Below, one piece after another: positions 62,508 through 64,000 of a DNA stretch of 64,000 bases; the stretch's first letter is position 1; every line of letters begins with the position of its first letter. This stretch comes from Thermococcus zilligii AN1. Lineage in GTDB: Archaea > Methanobacteriota_B > Thermococci > Thermococcales > Thermococcaceae. The notes beneath the pieces were generated by a model. The model was not told where the DNA came from, ran no database searches, and saw only the letters and a list, made by a program, of their open reading frames with translations. Position numbers and translations under genes: made by a program. Location of the stretch: positions 248,001 to 312,000 of the forward strand of contig NZ_AJLF01000002.1 of NCBI RefSeq assembly GCF_000258515.1. Reading direction: 5' to 3'.

Positions 62508-62561
62508 ATGTGCACATGCACCTTTATGTTCACCGGAGGTGGTGGAGTTGAGGTACGTTAA
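62508..62561 (+). CDS. Possible 17-residue leader peptide overlapping hydB start
   Basis: ATG at 62508 with GGGGGACTGAA just upstream opens a 17-codon frame ([17 protein letters not shown]) that runs over the hydB ribosome site and TTG start and stops at 62561. Two cysteines lie near its start. It could be chance or a translation-control leader of hydB. Confidence 0.25.
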   Translation: MCTCTFMFTGGGGVEVR

Positions 62562-63651
62562 GCTCCCGGCCGAGAACACGTACACCTTCCTCGAACGGCT
62601 CAAGGAGTGGGGCAAGCTCTACGCCCCGGTTAAGATCTCGGAGAAGTTCTACGACTTCAGGGAGGTAGACGATGTCAGAAAGGTCGAGTTCCGCTACAAC
62701 AGGACGATAATGCCGCCGAAGAAGTTCTTCTTCAAGCCGGGGGAGAAGCTCTTCGAGTTCAACATAAGGGCGGCTGAGTACAGGGAAACCATTGAGGATG
62801 TCGAGCCCTTCGTGGTCTTCGGCGTCCACGCCTGCGACATCTTTGCCCTCAAGATCATGGACACGATTTACCTGGATGAGCTACCGGACAAGTACTACAG
62901 GGTAAGGCGCGAGAAGGGCATCGTCATAGGAATAAGCTGCATGCCCGACGAGTACTGCTTCTGCAACCTGAGGGAGACGGATTTCGCCGATGACGGCTTC
63001 GACCTCTTCCTCCACGAGCTCCCGGATGGCTGGCTCGTAAGGGTTGGAACCCCCACGGGCCACAGGATAGTGGACAAGAACATCAAGCTCTTCAAGGAGG
63101 TCACCACGGAGGACATATGCAACTTCCGCGAGCTCGAGAACAGGAGGAGCAGGGCTTTCAAGTACCACGAGGACTGGGGCAACCTCAGGTATCTCCTCGA
63201 GCTCGAGATGGAGCACCCGATGTGGGACGAGCAGGCTGACATCTGCCTCGCCTGCGGCAACTGCAACACCACTTGCCCGACCTGCCGTTGCTATGAGGTG
63301 CAGGACATAGTGAACCTCGATGGGGAGACCGGCTACCGCGAGAGGCGGTGGGACTCATGCCAGTTCAGGAGCCACGGCCTGGTTGCCGGGGACCACAACT
63401 TCAGGCCCACTAAAAAGGCCCGCTTCAGGAACCGCTACCTCTGCAAGAACTCCTACAACGAGAAGCTCGGTATAAGCTACTGCGTCGGCTGTGGAAGGTG
63501 CACCTACTTCTGTCCGGCGGGCATAAGCTTCGTCAGGAACCTGCGCACGATAATGGGGCTCGAGGAGAAGTCCTGCCCGCCGGGGATAACCGGGGAGATC
63601 CCGAAGAGGGGCTTCGCCTACGCAACTAAGATAAGGGGTGATGAGGTATGA
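62548..63651 (+). CDS. hydB: Soluble sulfhydrogenase beta subunit
   Basis: 367 residues. Closely resembles the P. furiosus soluble hydrogenase I beta subunit as I remember it: [30 protein letters not shown] at the start. Iron-sulfur motifs are [14 protein letters not shown] (about 235-248) and [14 protein letters not shown] (about 310-323), plus cysteines in [10 protein letters not shown]. It carries electrons between the NiFe dimer and the flavin subunit. I chose the TTG at 62548 (6 nt after GGAGGTG) over the GTG at 62539. Overlaps hydG by 4 bp. Confidence 0.93.
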   Translation: MRYVKLPAENTYTFLERLKEWGKLYAPVKISEKFYDFREVDDVRKVEFRYNRTIMPPKKFFFKPGEKLFEFNIRAAEYRETIEDVEPFVVFGVHACDIFALKIMDTIYLDELPDKYYRVRREKGIVIGISCMPDEYCFCNLRETDFADDGFDLFLHELPDGWLVRVGTPTGHRIVDKNIKLFKEVTTEDICNFRELENRRSRAFKYHEDWGNLRYLLELEMEHPMWDEQADICLACGNCNTTCPTCRCYEVQDIVNLDGETGYRERRWDSCQFRSHGLVAGDHNFRPTKKARFRNRYLCKNSYNEKLGISYCVGCGRCTYFCPAGISFVRNLRTIMGLEEKSCPPGITGEIPKRGFAYATKIRGDEV

Positions 63652-64000
63652 GCAGGCTGGTTCTCCCGAAGGAGATAATGATGCCCAACGATAACCCTTA
63701 CACGCTCCACAGGGCAAAGGTGCTCAAGGTTTACCCGCTCACCGAGATGGAGAAGCTCTTCCTGTTCCGCTTTGAGAACCCGGAGTTAGCTGAGAAGTGG
63801 ACCTTCAGGCCCGGGCAGTTCGTCCAGCTTACGATCCCCGGAGTTGGGGAGGTGCCGATAAGCATATGCTCCTCATCGATGAGGAAGGGGTTCTTCGAGC
63901 TGTGCATAAGGAAGGCCGGAAGGGTCACCACGGTAATACACAGGCTCAGGCCAGGAGATGTAGTCCTCGTCAGGGGGCCCTACGGGAACGGTTTCCCGGT
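63648..64000 (+). CDS. hydG: Soluble sulfhydrogenase gamma subunit (FAD/NAD(P)-binding), partial
   Basis: N-terminal 117 residues of a ferredoxin-reductase-like flavoprotein, cut by the window edge. [24 protein letters not shown] is the FAD-binding motif (RxxS-like PISICSS), and [11 protein letters not shown] starts the NAD(P) domain. It exchanges electrons with NAD(P)H. The ATG overlaps the hydB stop (ATGA). Genes for the delta and alpha subunits are expected beyond the window. Confidence 0.92.
   Translation, partial: MSRLVLPKEIMMPNDNPYTLHRAKVLKVYPLTEMEKLFLFRFENPELAEKWTFRPGQFVQLTIPGVGEVPISICSSSMRKGFFELCIRKAGRVTTVIHRLRPGDVVLVRGPYGNGFP

Overview
The window reads as a hyperthermophilic euryarchaeon of the order Thermococcales, most likely a Thermococcus. 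Marker genes include a complete 14-gene membrane-bound [NiFe] hydrogenase (mbh) operon, the start of a soluble sulfhydrogenase operon (hydB-hydG), archaeal EF-1beta, archaeal tryptophanyl-tRNA synthetase, a KlbA-type secretion ATPase with an intein, and DUF1884, DUF515, DUF460, DUF2118 and DUF355 proteins. Promoters are archaeal (TATA boxes, some nearly leaderless genes) and ribosome sites are mostly GGTGA or GGAGGTG. Genes are densely packed on both strands. No tRNA, rRNA or CRISPR array was seen.

Layout. 1-5.5 kb: a cobaltochelatase-like pair, CobN and a ChlI/ChlD ATPase whose VWA half lies in the -1 frame behind an A_AAA_AAC slip site. 5.5-8.2 kb: anaerobic ribonucleotide reductase nrdD-nrdG with two palindromic operator candidates. 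8.4-12.1 kb: a TPR protein and an ABC-2 exporter. 12.1-17.6 kb: EF-1beta, a zinc ribbon, an Lrp-type regulator, XTP pyrophosphatase, a DUF355 protein, a double-HTH regulator, a SPASM protein without the radical-SAM cluster motif, MoaE and a MoeB/ThiF-type E1. 17.8-19.3 kb: an IS607-type element with intact TnpB but a gutted serine recombinase. 19.5-20.4 kb: deoC overlapping a DUF1884 (A-domain, 'family 4' encapsulin) gene. 20.4-28.6 kb: metabolic and housekeeping genes (class III aminotransferase, TrxB, YdjM-like, AAA+ ATPase, THUMP, M32 carboxypeptidase, PfkB kinase). 28.6-32.5 kb: a MoxR/DUF58/DUF4129 operon. 33.7-40.6 kb: a type IV pilus-like assembly locus (two TadC-like proteins, KlbA with an Ala1 intein, DUF515). 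40.9-53.7 kb: RNA-modification and housekeeping genes, then a geranylgeranyl-reductase-like, ASCH and ferritin-like cluster whose third ferritin-like copy is broken. 53.7-62.3 kb: mbhN-mbhA on the minus strand. 62.3-64 kb: divergent hydB-hydG.

How it works together. Mbh couples ferredoxin oxidation to H2 evolution and ion pumping, while the soluble hydrogenase moves electrons between H2 and NAD(P)H. The two operons diverge from a 278-bp region with two exact GTTn3AACn5GTT motifs, the known site of the sulfur-responsive regulator SurR, so both are probably set by S0 availability. The most unusual signal I found is inside mbh. The only three long spacers of the operon (before mbhJ, mbhK and mbhL, the hydrogenase core) each carry the same compact hairpin, each ending exactly 17 nt before the start codon. 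One copy differs in sequence but keeps its pairing. Other notable systems are the chlD frameshift, the deoC-encapsulin pair and the Ala1 intein.
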